This document shows, one piece after another, positions 16,348 through 25,188 of a DNA stretch of 37,659 nucleotides. Each line of letters begins with the position of its first letter. Position 1 is the stretch's first letter. The stretch comes from a virus. The position numbers were made by a program, and so were the translations under genes. Where the stretch lies: the IMG/VR virus record IMGVR_UViG_3300037628_000290, positions 1-37,659 of that record. The stretch is one strand, 5' to 3'. The notes beneath the pieces were generated by a model. It ran no database searches, was not told where the DNA came from, and saw only the letters and a list, made by a program, of their open reading frames with translations.

Positions 16348-18691
16348 TTTCTCCCTCTCTCTTTCTTGGTACAACCTCTCCAGTATCATCTATCCTAAAT
16401 CTAGATTCGCCTGTTAACTCTTTTTCTCCAAAGGCTTTAACTTCAGCTGTGGTAAATATCTTGGTGAAATAATTTCTTTGATATGGCGATCCCATCTTTA
16501 GCATGGTAGTTTCAGTCTTAGGTCTTGCAGGCATGCCCTTATTTAACTTGGATAATGGATTTGAAATATCTTCAAATGAAGCTGTGTACTTATCCAAATT
16601 AGGCCCTCGCACAGGGATGCCGCTACTATCGACAATTTCTATCCCTCTATTGTCTTTTGTCGTTCGCACATAACCAGAATTCATTACATCAATCTTATAT
16701 AAATCCTTTAGCCTATCTGCAGGTAAATCTCTATACTGAGCTTTGAAGCCCTCTGGGACTGTAACATCACTTATTAAGGCCTGAGCCATCATATAATTAC
16801 CAGTCTTTCTAGTATCATAATTGCTCACGCCTTTCGGCATTCTGTATGTGCGGCCATTCATAGTCCCATAATCATAGAAGTTGTTTACTGTTGCATCTGC
16901 TGCTTTCTTATATGCCTTCTTAGGATCCATGCCCTTTTGAATAAATTCCATTGCCAAGAGTTTTGCAGTGTCAGATGTGTCACTTATAGCACCAGTAATA
17001 TCACCGCTATGTGCTCCAAGCGAATCATTGTAGGGATGTAGATTTTTCCTTATTCCGTCATCAATATCAGATTCTTGAATTGCTCGTGTTGACGATCCAA
17101 ATACATCAGCCCAGATGCCAGTACTTTGTACCCCAACATCCTTAATTGAATCCATCATCTTTTGCTTGCCCTGCCTTTGTGCGGCAAACAGAGCTGGCAG
17201 ATATTGCTTGGACAATGGATTTGTCGACATAGCATAAGAACCATTTGTTGCGGACTCCAGGCCATATCTTTTTAAATCGGATAATACTATATTCTGGTGC
17301 TTGCCAGATGGATCGTATTCCTGCATGACAGCATTCATTGTAGCTAGCTGATCCGCTGGGTCTTGACCATGAGCCTGACCAACAAGAGCGCTTCCAACAG
17401 CTTGCGGAACCAAGGCCAAAGGAGCCTGACCCTTAATTGGATCGTCTGATGCTCCCATCTGCTTCTGCACTGATAGCTTGGCCGCTGCAGGATCACCCGA
17501 ACCATACATCTTAAAATTTCTATCAGCAGCAGCGACATTTTGATTTGCAGCAACATATCCAGCAGGGTCTTTAGCAAAGTCCTTTTGGTTTTGATCGATC
17601 ATCTTAAGAGCAGCTTCATAATATTTCGTTCGAAGGGCAAGGTCTGGTGATTTATCACTAGGGCCATATTGTGCAGCAAGCTTTGCAGAGTCAAGAGGAT
17701 TCATGTATTTACTTGCATCCGACACGCCGCCATAAACCTTGGCAACACCCAGTTCTTTTTCTATAGCTTCAGCATCATTAGGAAACCACTGCTGCGCTTT
17801 GGCAACAACTGCAGCATTACCAGAAGAATCACCATGCTGATTTCTGATAAGTTGATCTTGAAAGTCGGACTGAACGCCAGAAAGAGTTATGTGATTGGCT
17901 TGCTCATACTGGCTGCGCTGCTTTTCCAAATTAAGAGCGATTGTCGTACGCTGTGATGGCGACATATCTGCATGCTTAGCTTGATTGTACTTATCTATAT
18001 AGTCCTGCGGCTTGCCACTAACTAGAGCATCACGCATACCGCCCATATAAGTTTCACTCTGCAGTGTCTCACCAAAGTCTTTATCTTTTTGGGCTGCATA
18101 TTGACCGGTAATTATCCCGTGATTTAAAGCAGCTTGTGTTGCCGAATAAGCTCTTGCCTTAAACTTAGCTGCATTATCTCGTGCGATCTGACTGTCATCA
18201 TCATCATTCATTCCAGCCTTATATGCTGAATTAGCTCCATCAAGTGAAAAAGCATCCATTGACTGTTCATAATGAAATCTAAGTTTTTTCTCATCTAACT
18301 TTCTTACAGCAGATGCAACAGTAGTTCTTTGCTTGAATGCATAGTATTCAGCATTGTTTTTAACTTTTGCTCTGATTCTAGGATCAATGTTTTGAAGCGT
18401 TCCATTAATTACCGCTTCTGTACTTTTATCATACTGTTCAAGTGCTCCCGAACCAAAATTTTGTGGTTTTAAAACATGATCAGTCGCCGCATATATACCC
18501 TTGCGTACCTGCAAGATTTGATCCTCAGCATGAGCATTTAATCTCTGCTTCTCTGAATCCCGAAAGCCTTTTTCCACAGCAGAAGTAAACTCTTGCATTC
18601 CAGCTGCAGCTTTTTCATAACCGCTTTGAACGTCAGGTGCGCCAACCGGTGTAATGTTAATAGATGATTGGTACTTTAATCCTTCAGGCAT
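16340..18691 (-). CDS. large internal virion (ejection) protein, gp15-like position
   Basis: 783 aa, almost entirely helical, with Gln, Ala, Asp and Lys richness and no long hydrophobic segment, as in T7 gp15. AGGAGG lies 7 nt before the ATG, inside the 3' end of the HNH gene, with an 8-nt overlap. In T7-like phages the equivalent protein stacks in the core above the portal and is injected to form a periplasmic tunnel. The assignment rests on size, composition and order between tail tube B and tail fibre; sequence similarity is not obvious by eye. Confidence 0.72.
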   Translation of the reverse strand: MPEGLKYQSSINITPVGAPDVQSGYEKAAAGMQEFTSAVEKGFRDSEKQRLNAHAEDQILQVRKGIYAATDHVLKPQNFGSGALEQYDKSTEAVINGTLQNIDPRIRAKVKNNAEYYAFKQRTTVASAVRKLDEKKLRFHYEQSMDAFSLDGANSAYKAGMNDDDDSQIARDNAAKFKARAYSATQAALNHGIITGQYAAQKDKDFGETLQSETYMGGMRDALVSGKPQDYIDKYNQAKHADMSPSQRTTIALNLEKQRSQYEQANHITLSGVQSDFQDQLIRNQHGDSSGNAAVVAKAQQWFPNDAEAIEKELGVAKVYGGVSDASKYMNPLDSAKLAAQYGPSDKSPDLALRTKYYEAALKMIDQNQKDFAKDPAGYVAANQNVAAADRNFKMYGSGDPAAAKLSVQKQMGASDDPIKGQAPLALVPQAVGSALVGQAHGQDPADQLATMNAVMQEYDPSGKHQNIVLSDLKRYGLESATNGSYAMSTNPLSKQYLPALFAAQRQGKQKMMDSIKDVGVQSTGIWADVFGSSTRAIQESDIDDGIRKNLHPYNDSLGAHSGDITGAISDTSDTAKLLAMEFIQKGMDPKKAYKKAADATVNNFYDYGTMNGRTYRMPKGVSNYDTRKTGNYMMAQALISDVTVPEGFKAQYRDLPADRLKDLYKIDVMNSGYVRTTKDNRGIEIVDSSGIPVRGPNLDKYTASFEDISNPLSKLNKGMPARPKTETTMLKMGSPYQRNYFTKIFTTAEVKAFGEKELTGESRFRIDDTGEVVPRKREGESG

Positions 18692-19163
18692 CAGAAACCT
18701 CCTTTAGGTGTCCCCACGATTTCCCTCTCTTAATGTCACTAATGGTTTGATGCCTTACGCCATATCGCTCAGCAACTATTCTATGAAGCTCATCTGATGC
18801 CAATATCTCCAGCACTTGCTCTTCTGTTAGCTTGGCTCCCGGGCCTTTTTCGCCTCTTTGATCTTGGCAGCGTCCTGCTTCTACCATTTCTCTGCTGTTA
18901 TCAGCGTTTGTTCCCAGATGTAAATGCAGCGGGTTTACACATAGTCTGTTGTGACACTCATGGAGCACAAGCAGACCCTCGGGAATTTTTCCAACGAAAG
19001 CCTGATACGACATTCTGTGAACTAAATTCTGTTTGTTATTCCACCAGATTTGTCCGTAGCCACCGCCATCAAGACCATTTTGCCAATTCCAGCACTTAGT
19101 AACTTCATTGATCTCGGCGTTATCTATGATTTTTCTTTGTAGTTTAGTTTTGTTCATGGCCAT
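18684..19163 (-). CDS. HNH endonuclease with C-terminal HTH (free-standing homing type)
   Basis: 159 aa. A W-rich N-terminal strand (CWNWQNG...GYGQIWW) is followed by the HNH/zinc segment HRMSYQAFVGKIPEGLLVLHECHNRLCVNPLHLHLGTNADN (about 49-89), with His50-region and LHEC/CVNP ligands. A C-terminal helix-turn-helix (KLTEEQVLEILAS...RYGVRHQTISDIKRGK, about 110-148) probably reads the target. It is clearly paralogous to the HNH gene at 28985. It sits between two ejection-protein genes, without its own promoter, and its last codons contain the ribosome site of the next gene. Typical selfish nuclease inserted into a late operon. Confidence 0.9.
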   Translation of the reverse strand: MAMNKTKLQRKIIDNAEINEVTKCWNWQNGLDGGGYGQIWWNNKQNLVHRMSYQAFVGKIPEGLLVLHECHNRLCVNPLHLHLGTNADNSREMVEAGRCQDQRGEKGPGAKLTEEQVLEILASDELHRIVAERYGVRHQTISDIKRGKSWGHLKEVSDA

Positions 19164-19169
19164 AGTTTA

Positions 19170-19688
19170 TCACGACTCAAACTTATCTACGTCACCAGGC
19201 AGTCCGGACTCATCTGCAAAAAAGCCTCCAGCTATCTTCCCCCCAGCACCAAAGAATGACCCCAATGTGCCAACATTTACGGCTGTAATCTTGCTCTTTA
19301 GAGCAGATTCAGTAAACGAAAGATTGAGATTATCTCTTGCCTGATCTTCATGAAAGGAATCAAACGATGATTGCGAAACCTGCCTGAATGTTGACCCCCC
19401 TCCGGAACCGAGACCCTTTGCAGCACTAGATACCAATTGCCTTGATATAACATCATTCAACTGCTTACTTCTATCAGCACCGCGGGCTGCATTTGCTGCT
19501 TTTTCTTCTTCCATTTGTGTATTGATCTGGTTCTTCTGCGCCTCGCCTCCGGCTACTTTTGTAGCAAGAGATAGACCGGCACCTATAGCTCCCATAGTGC
19601 CCAAACTCATTCCGCCAGTTGACGAAGCCAGTCCTATTTCTGCCGCCGTACCCAGCACTCCGCCCTGACCTCCAGCACCTTTGTCCAT
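19170..19688 (-). CDS. small internal virion protein, gp14-like position
   Basis: 172 aa. The N-terminal 50 residues are Gly/Ala-rich and hydrophobic (GTAAEIGLASSTGGMSLGTMGAIGAGLSLATKVAGG), then comes a polar helical centre, and another Gly/Ala hydrophobic stretch (TLGSFFGAGGKIAGGFF) near the C-terminus. T7 gp14 and its relatives, which insert in the outer membrane at ejection, have the same size and glycine zipper-like ends. It follows tail tube B directly, the T7 order. Role from synteny and composition. Confidence 0.75.
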   Translation of the reverse strand: MDKGAGGQGGVLGTAAEIGLASSTGGMSLGTMGAIGAGLSLATKVAGGEAQKNQINTQMEEEKAANAARGADRSKQLNDVISRQLVSSAAKGLGSGGGSTFRQVSQSSFDSFHEDQARDNLNLSFTESALKSKITAVNVGTLGSFFGAGGKIAGGFFADESGLPGDVDKFES

Positions 19689-19690
19689 AA

Positions 19691-21724
19691 TTATTGCTCC
19701 TCTAAATCTGCATCAACGCTATATCCTATAGCTCTTATTGTCATAGGATATGGCTCGTCTTGTGTTATAGATACCGCCTGTCTTGGATTCCAGCCGCCCA
19801 TTAATGTCATTGGGACAACTCCGCTTTGCGGCACTGGATCAGATAAAGAGCCAGCATCTCCAAACTGTCTATATGGCACTGTTACGCCATTTAGCTTTAT
19901 ACCAAGTGATTCATAAAAATCTACATATACAGTATTTATGTGCTTAGTCCCGTAAATATCCATCTGCTCTGAATCTTTACCGCCAGATATAACCATAGGC
20001 ATTGGATCGAGCCTAGTCTCAAAGTTTAACCCAACTTGGTAATCTTCGATTGCTTCGTCTAATGTTACTTCACCGCCAGATACAGTAAGAGTATCAACAA
20101 CTCTATATCCAGATAGGATTTTAACTTCTTCGCCTTCTAAGTGACTAAGCCCAGTTATAGTCGCACTGGCCGGTGAGTTTGTCCCTGTAACCGCACAATC
20201 TGTGACAAGACTAAAGTCGATCGTTTCTAAATAATAAACATCATTACCATCAATATTGCGCTTAACAATAAAATGACCATCACCATCACTTGTAGCTACT
20301 TCTAAAAATTCACCGTTAGTTTCTGACAGAGTCCAGGCAAGTATTTTTTGTTCCTCTATTACCTGGAGCGTTGCCAAAGTTCCATCATCATCATTTATAC
20401 AGAATAAAAACTTACCATCAACTACAGCTGGATTTTTATAAGTAGCTAATCTTCTGGGAGTTCTGATTAAATGGCTAGCCAAAAGGCTTAGATTAGATGC
20501 GCCAAAACCCTGGCTATCATTTGAATACGTAAGGCCGTTTATTACTCTACCACCAGCTTCTGCAAAGATAACTTTGCCATCGAGTTCTTGTGGTTCCGCC
20601 CACTCCATAATGCCGATTTTAGCTTGAGGAACTAAAGCAGCATTTTCAAATGAATAACCATTATCGTTATATACATTTGTTGTATATACGGCTGTCCTTG
20701 TGAAGACAAATAATGAAGAGCCGCCATAAATTGCTCGCACTTCTGACGCATTACCATCGCCAACCTGAATGGTAAATGCAGCAGTTGCATCATCTGAACC
20801 ATCATCAAAGTCTAATTCATTATTATAAAAGCCATTAAATGCACCATTAAATACAGCATCGTGAATACTTTCTGTATTTCCAAATATAATCCTATTTTGA
20901 AAAGAACTGACTCTTGTCGGCCAGCCTCTTAAAATGCTAAAGCAAGGCTCTGTAAGAACTACATCATCACCATAAAATTGATTCGGCCAAAATGAATAAG
21001 TATTGGAACTAGTTACATCAAGAACTTCCTTGACATAACCAGCCATCGCGGTTGCGCTGACAAGACTTGTAAAAGCAATCACCCCGCCAAACATAACGCA
21101 AAGACCGCCAACCATATCTGCAGTAAATATGCCGGTATTAGATTGCAATTGACAGGCAACACCAGACAGATTGTCCCCAACCTGCATAACATTGACGCCA
21201 TTTGCCTTCATATATGCAAAAGTAGTACCAGTATTAAAACCGATATCTCTATTGAAATCATATGTTGGCTCCCGCTTAAACGCAGCTCCGTTTATAGCCC
21301 AGCTGTCATGCAATGCAGTAACGCGCGTTAAAGAACGCGGTGTATGAGCTTTCTGTGCAATTAATAAAGCATCTGTTGACTGAGTATATTGAAGTTCCTG
21401 TATCTGCGCTGCAGCATATGGACTGATTAAAGTCTGAACTAAAGCTTCGTTATGATAGATTAATATCTGCAATGCCCTAAAGACCATGCGATATCGATTG
21501 CCATCTGAATGATCAAATATATATGTTTTTAATTGCTCATCAGATGCAGGTGCTGCAATTGATGCAACGTATCTAGTTCCAAAACGTCTTGTAGCTCCAC
21601 CTTGCGGTATGACCAGAAGATTTCTAAGATATTGCGCACCCTTAAAATAACCATCAAAATCAGCGCGCGCAAGCATCAAAGGATGTAGCTCACCCTGAGT
21701 GAATGAACTTTGCATCTTAAACAT
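19691..21724 (-). CDS. tail tubular protein B (nozzle), gp12-like
   Basis: 677 aa. It opens with the family hallmark FTQGELHPLMLARADFDGYFKGAQYLRNLLVIPQGGATRRFGTRYV, where MLARAD, Y-x-x-GAQ...N and PQGGATRRPG-like text are diagnostic. It continues with beta-rich text to the end (EQLKTYIFDHSDGNRYRMVF and later propeller-like repeats). It forms the tail nozzle below the tubular A ring. The start shares a base with the tubular A stop (TAATG). Confidence 0.92.
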   Translation of the reverse strand: MFKMQSSFTQGELHPLMLARADFDGYFKGAQYLRNLLVIPQGGATRRFGTRYVASIAAPASDEQLKTYIFDHSDGNRYRMVFRALQILIYHNEALVQTLISPYAAAQIQELQYTQSTDALLIAQKAHTPRSLTRVTALHDSWAINGAAFKREPTYDFNRDIGFNTGTTFAYMKANGVNVMQVGDNLSGVACQLQSNTGIFTADMVGGLCVMFGGVIAFTSLVSATAMAGYVKEVLDVTSSNTYSFWPNQFYGDDVVLTEPCFSILRGWPTRVSSFQNRIIFGNTESIHDAVFNGAFNGFYNNELDFDDGSDDATAAFTIQVGDGNASEVRAIYGGSSLFVFTRTAVYTTNVYNDNGYSFENAALVPQAKIGIMEWAEPQELDGKVIFAEAGGRVINGLTYSNDSQGFGASNLSLLASHLIRTPRRLATYKNPAVVDGKFLFCINDDDGTLATLQVIEEQKILAWTLSETNGEFLEVATSDGDGHFIVKRNIDGNDVYYLETIDFSLVTDCAVTGTNSPASATITGLSHLEGEEVKILSGYRVVDTLTVSGGEVTLDEAIEDYQVGLNFETRLDPMPMVISGGKDSEQMDIYGTKHINTVYVDFYESLGIKLNGVTVPYRQFGDAGSLSDPVPQSGVVPMTLMGGWNPRQAVSITQDEPYPMTIRAIGYSVDADLEEQ

Positions 21725-22317
21725 TAATATACAACTCCAGTCCCGCGAGCGTAGATGTATTTAATGTTTCTAACTCGCCTGTATGGGACAGAATAGCCAT
21801 CAATGTTTTGGCTGATAGCGTATGCCTTGTCGGCTTCTTCGGTATTTATTTTTGCAAGATTCTTGTCACGAGATATTGCATAAGCCAATGATGCTGCCAA
21901 CCTATAGGAAAGATATTTTGCAAAATGAGGCGGCAAGCTGGATTCGTCTGGTAGCGAATGATATTCCAAAACCAGAGCACCATTGTAATTACTATAGAGT
22001 TGCTTGCTCTGATAGATCATATAATCAAGGGCTGGGTCTAAACGCTCTAACTTTAAATAATCAGCTGGAAGCAGATAGACATATCGCCAGTAGTCAACCT
22101 GCGGCGTCACACCGGTTAGCAAAGCTAATTCATGTGTCTTTACTGAAAAACGCCAATTACCGCGCGCTATTTCAGATGAATATAGAAGATCATAGAGGTC
22201 GCCAGCAGCTTCGGCGTAGTCACCACCTTCGGAAAGGCTATTGATCGGACCCTTGCCATTGTGAATTAAGGCCAGAGAGATAATTTTTATTTTCGAATAT
22301 ACAGGAATAATGGCCAT
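21724..22317 (-). CDS. tail tubular protein A (adaptor), gp11-like
   Basis: 197 aa, the usual family length. Hallmarks include ALIHNGKGPINSLSEGGDYAEAAGDLYDLLYSSEIARGNWRFSVKTHELALL, the VDYWRYVYLLPADYLKLERLD strand pair and LPPHFAKYLSYRLAASLAYAIS in the C-terminal helix. It forms the dodecameric adaptor between portal and nozzle. AAGGAGG precedes the ATG. It is the first member of the tail module, immediately upstream of tubular B. Confidence 0.92.
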   Translation of the reverse strand: MAIIPVYSKIKIISLALIHNGKGPINSLSEGGDYAEAAGDLYDLLYSSEIARGNWRFSVKTHELALLTGVTPQVDYWRYVYLLPADYLKLERLDPALDYMIYQSKQLYSNYNGALVLEYHSLPDESSLPPHFAKYLSYRLAASLAYAISRDKNLAKINTEEADKAYAISQNIDGYSVPYRRVRNIKYIYARGTGVVY

Positions 22318-22337
22318 CCTTGGCCTCCTTAATTTTG

Positions 22338-22514
22338 TTATTTAGCCGTACTTGGCTTTTTAGCTGCATCTTTTTCAGCTTTAACTTTGTTCCTTAGCTC
22401 TTCGTTCGCAACTCTGCGAGCTTCAAATATCGCACCTTCTATGCGATGAACATTACTCTGTGCTTCTTCGTATTTTTGTTGAAGTTCTATAATACGATCT
22501 TTTGAATCAGTCAT
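22338..22514 (-). CDS. small coiled-coil protein
   Basis: 58 aa from ATG 22514, preceded by AGAGGATTTTTT; an ATG at 22535 has no such site. Heptad-like text (RIIELQQKYEEAQSNVHRIE...ARRVANEELRNKVKAEKD) indicates one long coiled coil ending in a Lys/Ser/Thr tail. It sits between head fibre and tail adaptor, following a structured intergenic region. No family recognised; a minor virion or assembly component is plausible. Confidence 0.65.
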   Translation of the reverse strand: MTDSKDRIIELQQKYEEAQSNVHRIEGAIFEARRVANEELRNKVKAEKDAAKKPSTAK

Positions 22515-22536
22515 AAAAAATCCTCTTTTAAACATT

Positions 22537-22617
22537 AAAAAAAGACATCCCTGTCGGTACTATCCGCGTCCTTTCGGTAGAATCAGCCGCCCCAAAACAA
22601 GGAGGTTTTAAAGCGGC
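22537..22617 (-). promoter_or_regulatory. structured intergenic element: 13-bp hairpin and U-tract
   Basis: On the minus strand 22617-22605 pairs with 22598-22586 over 13 bp without mismatch (GCCGCUUUAAAAC with GUUUUGGGGCGGC). Three of the pairs are U-G, which would be A-C mismatches on the other strand, so it is a leftward RNA. The 6-nt loop is CUCCUU. A short GACA/UGUC hairpin (22555-22544) and seven U (22543-22537) follow, like a weak terminator. It separates head genes from tail genes and may tune readthrough. Confidence 0.6.
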
Positions 22618-22653
22618 CAAATCTCAATATAACCTAAGGGCTATATTTTTTTA

Positions 22654-23943
22654 CTAAGTTGTTGCTCTAACTATCTGATAGGTAAAGATCGTATCATTCT
22701 GTGGATCAGCAGAGAATATTACGGTCAAAGTATCAGTTGTTGTAGCGACAGATAATATCGAAACATTACCAGTTCCATCATCAACCAACGTTACAAAGGC
22801 AAGATCAGTAGCTAAAACTCCGCTAATAGTAAATGCCTCAGTAGCTGAACTACCTGCAGTAGTTTGCTCAGCAGCATATACAATCATGTGCGATGGACGC
22901 ACAGTTGCAGCTAGCATTGACTTTTCAACTGCACTAGCTTGAATAGTCACTGCGCCAGCATTGTCCATAGCAACATCATTGCTCATAGCAACTGATGTGA
23001 TAGTAGTTCCGTTACCAACCATAATCTGGGTAGTAGTTGAAGCATCTAGTAATACGCCAACATTAGAACCATTACCAACTAAGACATTACCTTCGGTAAT
23101 AGCTGCCATCGCAGGTTCAACGGCGCCGCCAGCAATAGTCACTGCCCCAGCGTTATCCATTGTCACATCGTTAGACATAGCTACGGAAGTAATAGTAGTT
23201 CCATTACCAACCATGATTTTAGTATCGTCAGAGGCGTCGAGTACAACAGCAGTTGTATCATTACCAACAAGCACATTACCGCCAGCAGATAGATCAACTA
23301 AAGCCGCAGTTGTAGCATTACCCACTAAGAGGCTACCGCCAGCAGATAGGTCAAGAGCAGCAGCAGTTGTGCCATCTCCAACCATGATGTTACCAGCACC
23401 GGACATATCAAGAACAACGGCAGTTGTGTCGTTACCAATAACAATGTTTCCACCAGCACTTAAATCTAATGCAGCAGCAGTTGTACCGTCACCGACCATA
23501 ATATTACCGGCTCCGCTCATGTCGAGCGCAACAGCAGTAGTATCATTACCGATAGCAATGTTTCCACCAGCACTTAAATCTAATGCACTACCAAACCCGG
23601 AAGCATTTCCGATCATTATGCTACCTTCTGCTAAGGCAATTTTTGCAGCAGTTAATTGACCGTCAGAGATAGAAGAACTATCAATGAAGTCAGCAACTGT
23701 AACATTTGTAGTTATAGCAGTTACCATGACAATAGACTGATCGTCAGATGCCTTTATGAAGATAATGTCCCCTATTGAAAGAGTTCCAACGCCATTAGTT
23801 AAATCTAATATGTGATCATTAAAATAACCACTAGCTAAAACTGTTGCTATTGCATCATCGTCATCTTTATACGTGAATATCCTGTGCGAAAGGTTATTTC
23901 GCCCAGCAGATACTAGGTTCCATCCGTCTGAGTTATAAGACAT
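22654..23943 (-). CDS. repeat-rich head fibre or decoration protein
   Basis: 429 aa. A unique N-terminal domain (about 1-105) is followed by seven tandem units of about 19 residues, typified by GNIMVGDGTTAAALDLSAG (about 107-240). Then comes a longer duplicated block, IMVGNGTTITSVAMSNDV (about 243-270 and 307-334), and a beta-rich C-terminal domain (about 350-429). This is the design of trimeric fibres with a capsid-bound head, repetitive shaft and tip. It lies directly downstream of the capsid gene, where phages keep head fibres or decoration proteins. No sequence family is certain. Confidence 0.72.
   Translation of the reverse strand: MSYNSDGWNLVSAGRNNLSHRIFTYKDDDDAIATVLASGYFNDHILDLTNGVGTLSIGDIIFIKASDDQSIVMVTAITTNVTVADFIDSSSISDGQLTAAKIALAEGSIMIGNASGFGSALDLSAGGNIAIGNDTTAVALDMSGAGNIMVGDGTTAAALDLSAGGNIVIGNDTTAVVLDMSGAGNIMVGDGTTAAALDLSAGGSLLVGNATTAALVDLSAGGNVLVGNDTTAVVLDASDDTKIMVGNGTTITSVAMSNDVTMDNAGAVTIAGGAVEPAMAAITEGNVLVGNGSNVGVLLDASTTTQIMVGNGTTITSVAMSNDVAMDNAGAVTIQASAVEKSMLAATVRPSHMIVYAAEQTTAGSSATEAFTISGVLATDLAFVTLVDDGTGNVSILSVATTTDTLTVIFSADPQNDTIFTYQIVRATT
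23224..23625 (-). repeat. tandem 57-bp coding repeats in head fibre gene
   Basis: Encodes the seven 19-residue shaft units. Two successive 38-residue pairs (residues about 127-164 and 165-202) differ at only two positions, so the DNA repeats are recent and could expand or contract by recombination. Confidence 0.75.
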
Positions 23944-23957
23944 AATTTATCTCCTTA

Positions 23958-24779
23958 TTATGTATAGCTAACTTCAACGATACCGGTGTTGTCGATAGCG
24001 ACAGCAGTACCCTTGAACATTGTGTTTACGAACCAGGAAGCATAATCAGCTAGATATTGCATATCAGCCCTGATATCCATTCCAACCGCAAAGCCCATGG
24101 CGTTTTTAGCCCATGCATATGCTTTACCAGCTGTTAGGCCGCCCTCAGCATTGGATGGGATAACTATCCAGTTATAGCCCATGACCTTTCTTCCATCTAA
24201 ACGACCGTCACCCAACAACATATTGTTCGTGTATCGTGAGTTGATGAATTTGTCATCATTTAAGATATCCTCTTCACCCTCGGCAGTTAAGATTACAAAT
24301 CTGTCTTCCGCTCTTGTTACACCAAGGTCAGAGAAGATTTTGTTCATAGATAAGAATTTGGCATAGTCAAAACCAGTACCACCGGCTGCAACAATATTAC
24401 CAGTACCAGAAGCTGCAACCGCATCAATTATGATCTGATCACATCTACGTCCGATAGCCATTGCGCCCATTTTTGCTAACTGTTGACGTTCCTCAAAGTT
24501 AACTTCCCTTTGCTTAAAGATGTCAGACATATCAGCAGCATCCCAGTCCTGCATAGTTGCAGTAACGGGAGTGTAGTCGATGTCCATCAATGGGATTTTA
24601 TTCTGTGGAACATGAAGGCTAGCCATGCCTTTGCTCACTTTCTGAAATCTAACCTGTGATCCAACGACGTTGGATTTTGTATAACAAGTGTTTCTGAGAA
24701 GGAAGCCTTCTGACTGATAAACAGCCTTAACCATTGCGTCAAATTCAATTACCGCAAGGTTTGGAAGATTAATTGACAT
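23958..24779 (-). CDS. major capsid protein
   Basis: 273 aa. It is short for an HK97-fold capsid protein but has that pattern: an N-arm, VVGSQVRFQKVSKGMASLHVPQNKIPLMDIDYTPVTATMQDWDAADMSDIF (E-loop and spine region), a central helix (LAKMGAMAIGRRCDQIIIDAVAAS), and a C-terminal A-domain with FVILTAEGEEDILNDDKF and VMGYNWIVIPSNAEG. It lies one small gene after the scaffold and before the head fibre. AAAGGAG precedes the ATG. It has its own promoter and a structured leader of about 190 nt, fitting the need for many copies. Capsid call from pattern and order. Confidence 0.88.
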   Translation of the reverse strand: MSINLPNLAVIEFDAMVKAVYQSEGFLLRNTCYTKSNVVGSQVRFQKVSKGMASLHVPQNKIPLMDIDYTPVTATMQDWDAADMSDIFKQREVNFEERQQLAKMGAMAIGRRCDQIIIDAVAASGTGNIVAAGGTGFDYAKFLSMNKIFSDLGVTRAEDRFVILTAEGEEDILNDDKFINSRYTNNMLLGDGRLDGRKVMGYNWIVIPSNAEGGLTAGKAYAWAKNAMGFAVGMDIRADMQYLADYASWFVNTMFKGTAVAIDNTGIVEVSYT

Positions 24780-24780
24780 A

Positions 24781-24967
24781 ATTTTCTCCTTTTAGTCAAT
24801 TATTAAAAAACAAATAATCCTTTTGTTTCTTTGTGAGGAGGTATCTTCCGGAAAAGGCGCCGCACAAAAATAACTATTTTGCGCGGGCAGAGAAATAAAA
24901 TTTCTGAGGTCTCCGCTTGCGTAAAAGCCAGTCAGCTATGCCTAAACATAACCAACTAGTTTACAGC
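24781..24967 (-). promoter_or_regulatory. structured 5' leader of capsid mRNA
   Basis: Gene-free stretch of 228 bp between capsid and the 59-aa gene. In the leftward RNA, stem A (GCGG 24916-24913 with CCGC 24886-24883, enclosing AGAAAU/AUUUCU with a UUU loop) and stem B (CCGCGCAAAA 24886-24877 with UUUUGUGCGG 24869-24860, 10 bp including one G-U) use the same CCGC, so only one can form. Downstream, ACCUCCUC (near 24843-24836) is complementary to the capsid ribosome site AGGAG (near 24790-24785). The layout suggests control of capsid translation or stability, not a simple terminator. Confidence 0.55.
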
Positions 24968-24973
24968 GGTTAA

Positions 24974-25002
24974 ATTGTGCTTATAAATAATACATTTGAC
25001 AA
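24974..25002 (-). promoter_or_regulatory. sigma70-like promoter for capsid gene
   Basis: On the minus strand TTGTCA (25002-24997; five of six), a 17-bp spacer and CACAAT (24979-24974; four of six). Start about 24967. It lies over the last bases of and after the 59-aa gene, so capsid and head fibre can be transcribed independently of portal and scaffold. Confidence 0.55.
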
Positions 25003-25007
25003 GTAGC

Positions 25008-25187
25008 TTATTCTTTGGCTACTTCTTTTTTCAGGAAATCAATAAGGGTACTGTCTTTTCCCTCACCCTCTTCGAGTGTATCTAGATATTCCTTAATAGT
25101 TTCTTTGGTAAATGAAAGTTCAGTCTCACCAATATCACTGAACAACTTATTCAGCTTTAAATACTTTTCATATGTGAATCCGCCCAT
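25008..25187 (-). CDS. small hypothetical protein between scaffold and capsid
   Basis: 59 aa, helical and acidic (FTYEKYLKLNKLFSDIGETE...IDFLKKEVAKE). Its ATG lies two bases after the scaffold stop, and GAGAGGGG at the scaffold end serves as ribosome site. No membrane segment or known motif. Order suggests a capsid assembly accessory or minor head protein, but nothing in the sequence proves that. Confidence 0.65.
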   Translation of the reverse strand: MGGFTYEKYLKLNKLFSDIGETELSFTKETIKEYLDTLEEGEGKDSTLIDFLKKEVAKE

Positions 25188-25188
25188 G

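Noticed and set aside
22961-23659. A 232-codon open frame on the plus strand opposite the head fibre gene
   Set aside because: It is a shadow of the repeat-rich coding sequence; the minus frame has ribosome site, operon context and a fibre design, the plus one only Pro/Ser/Thr low complexity.
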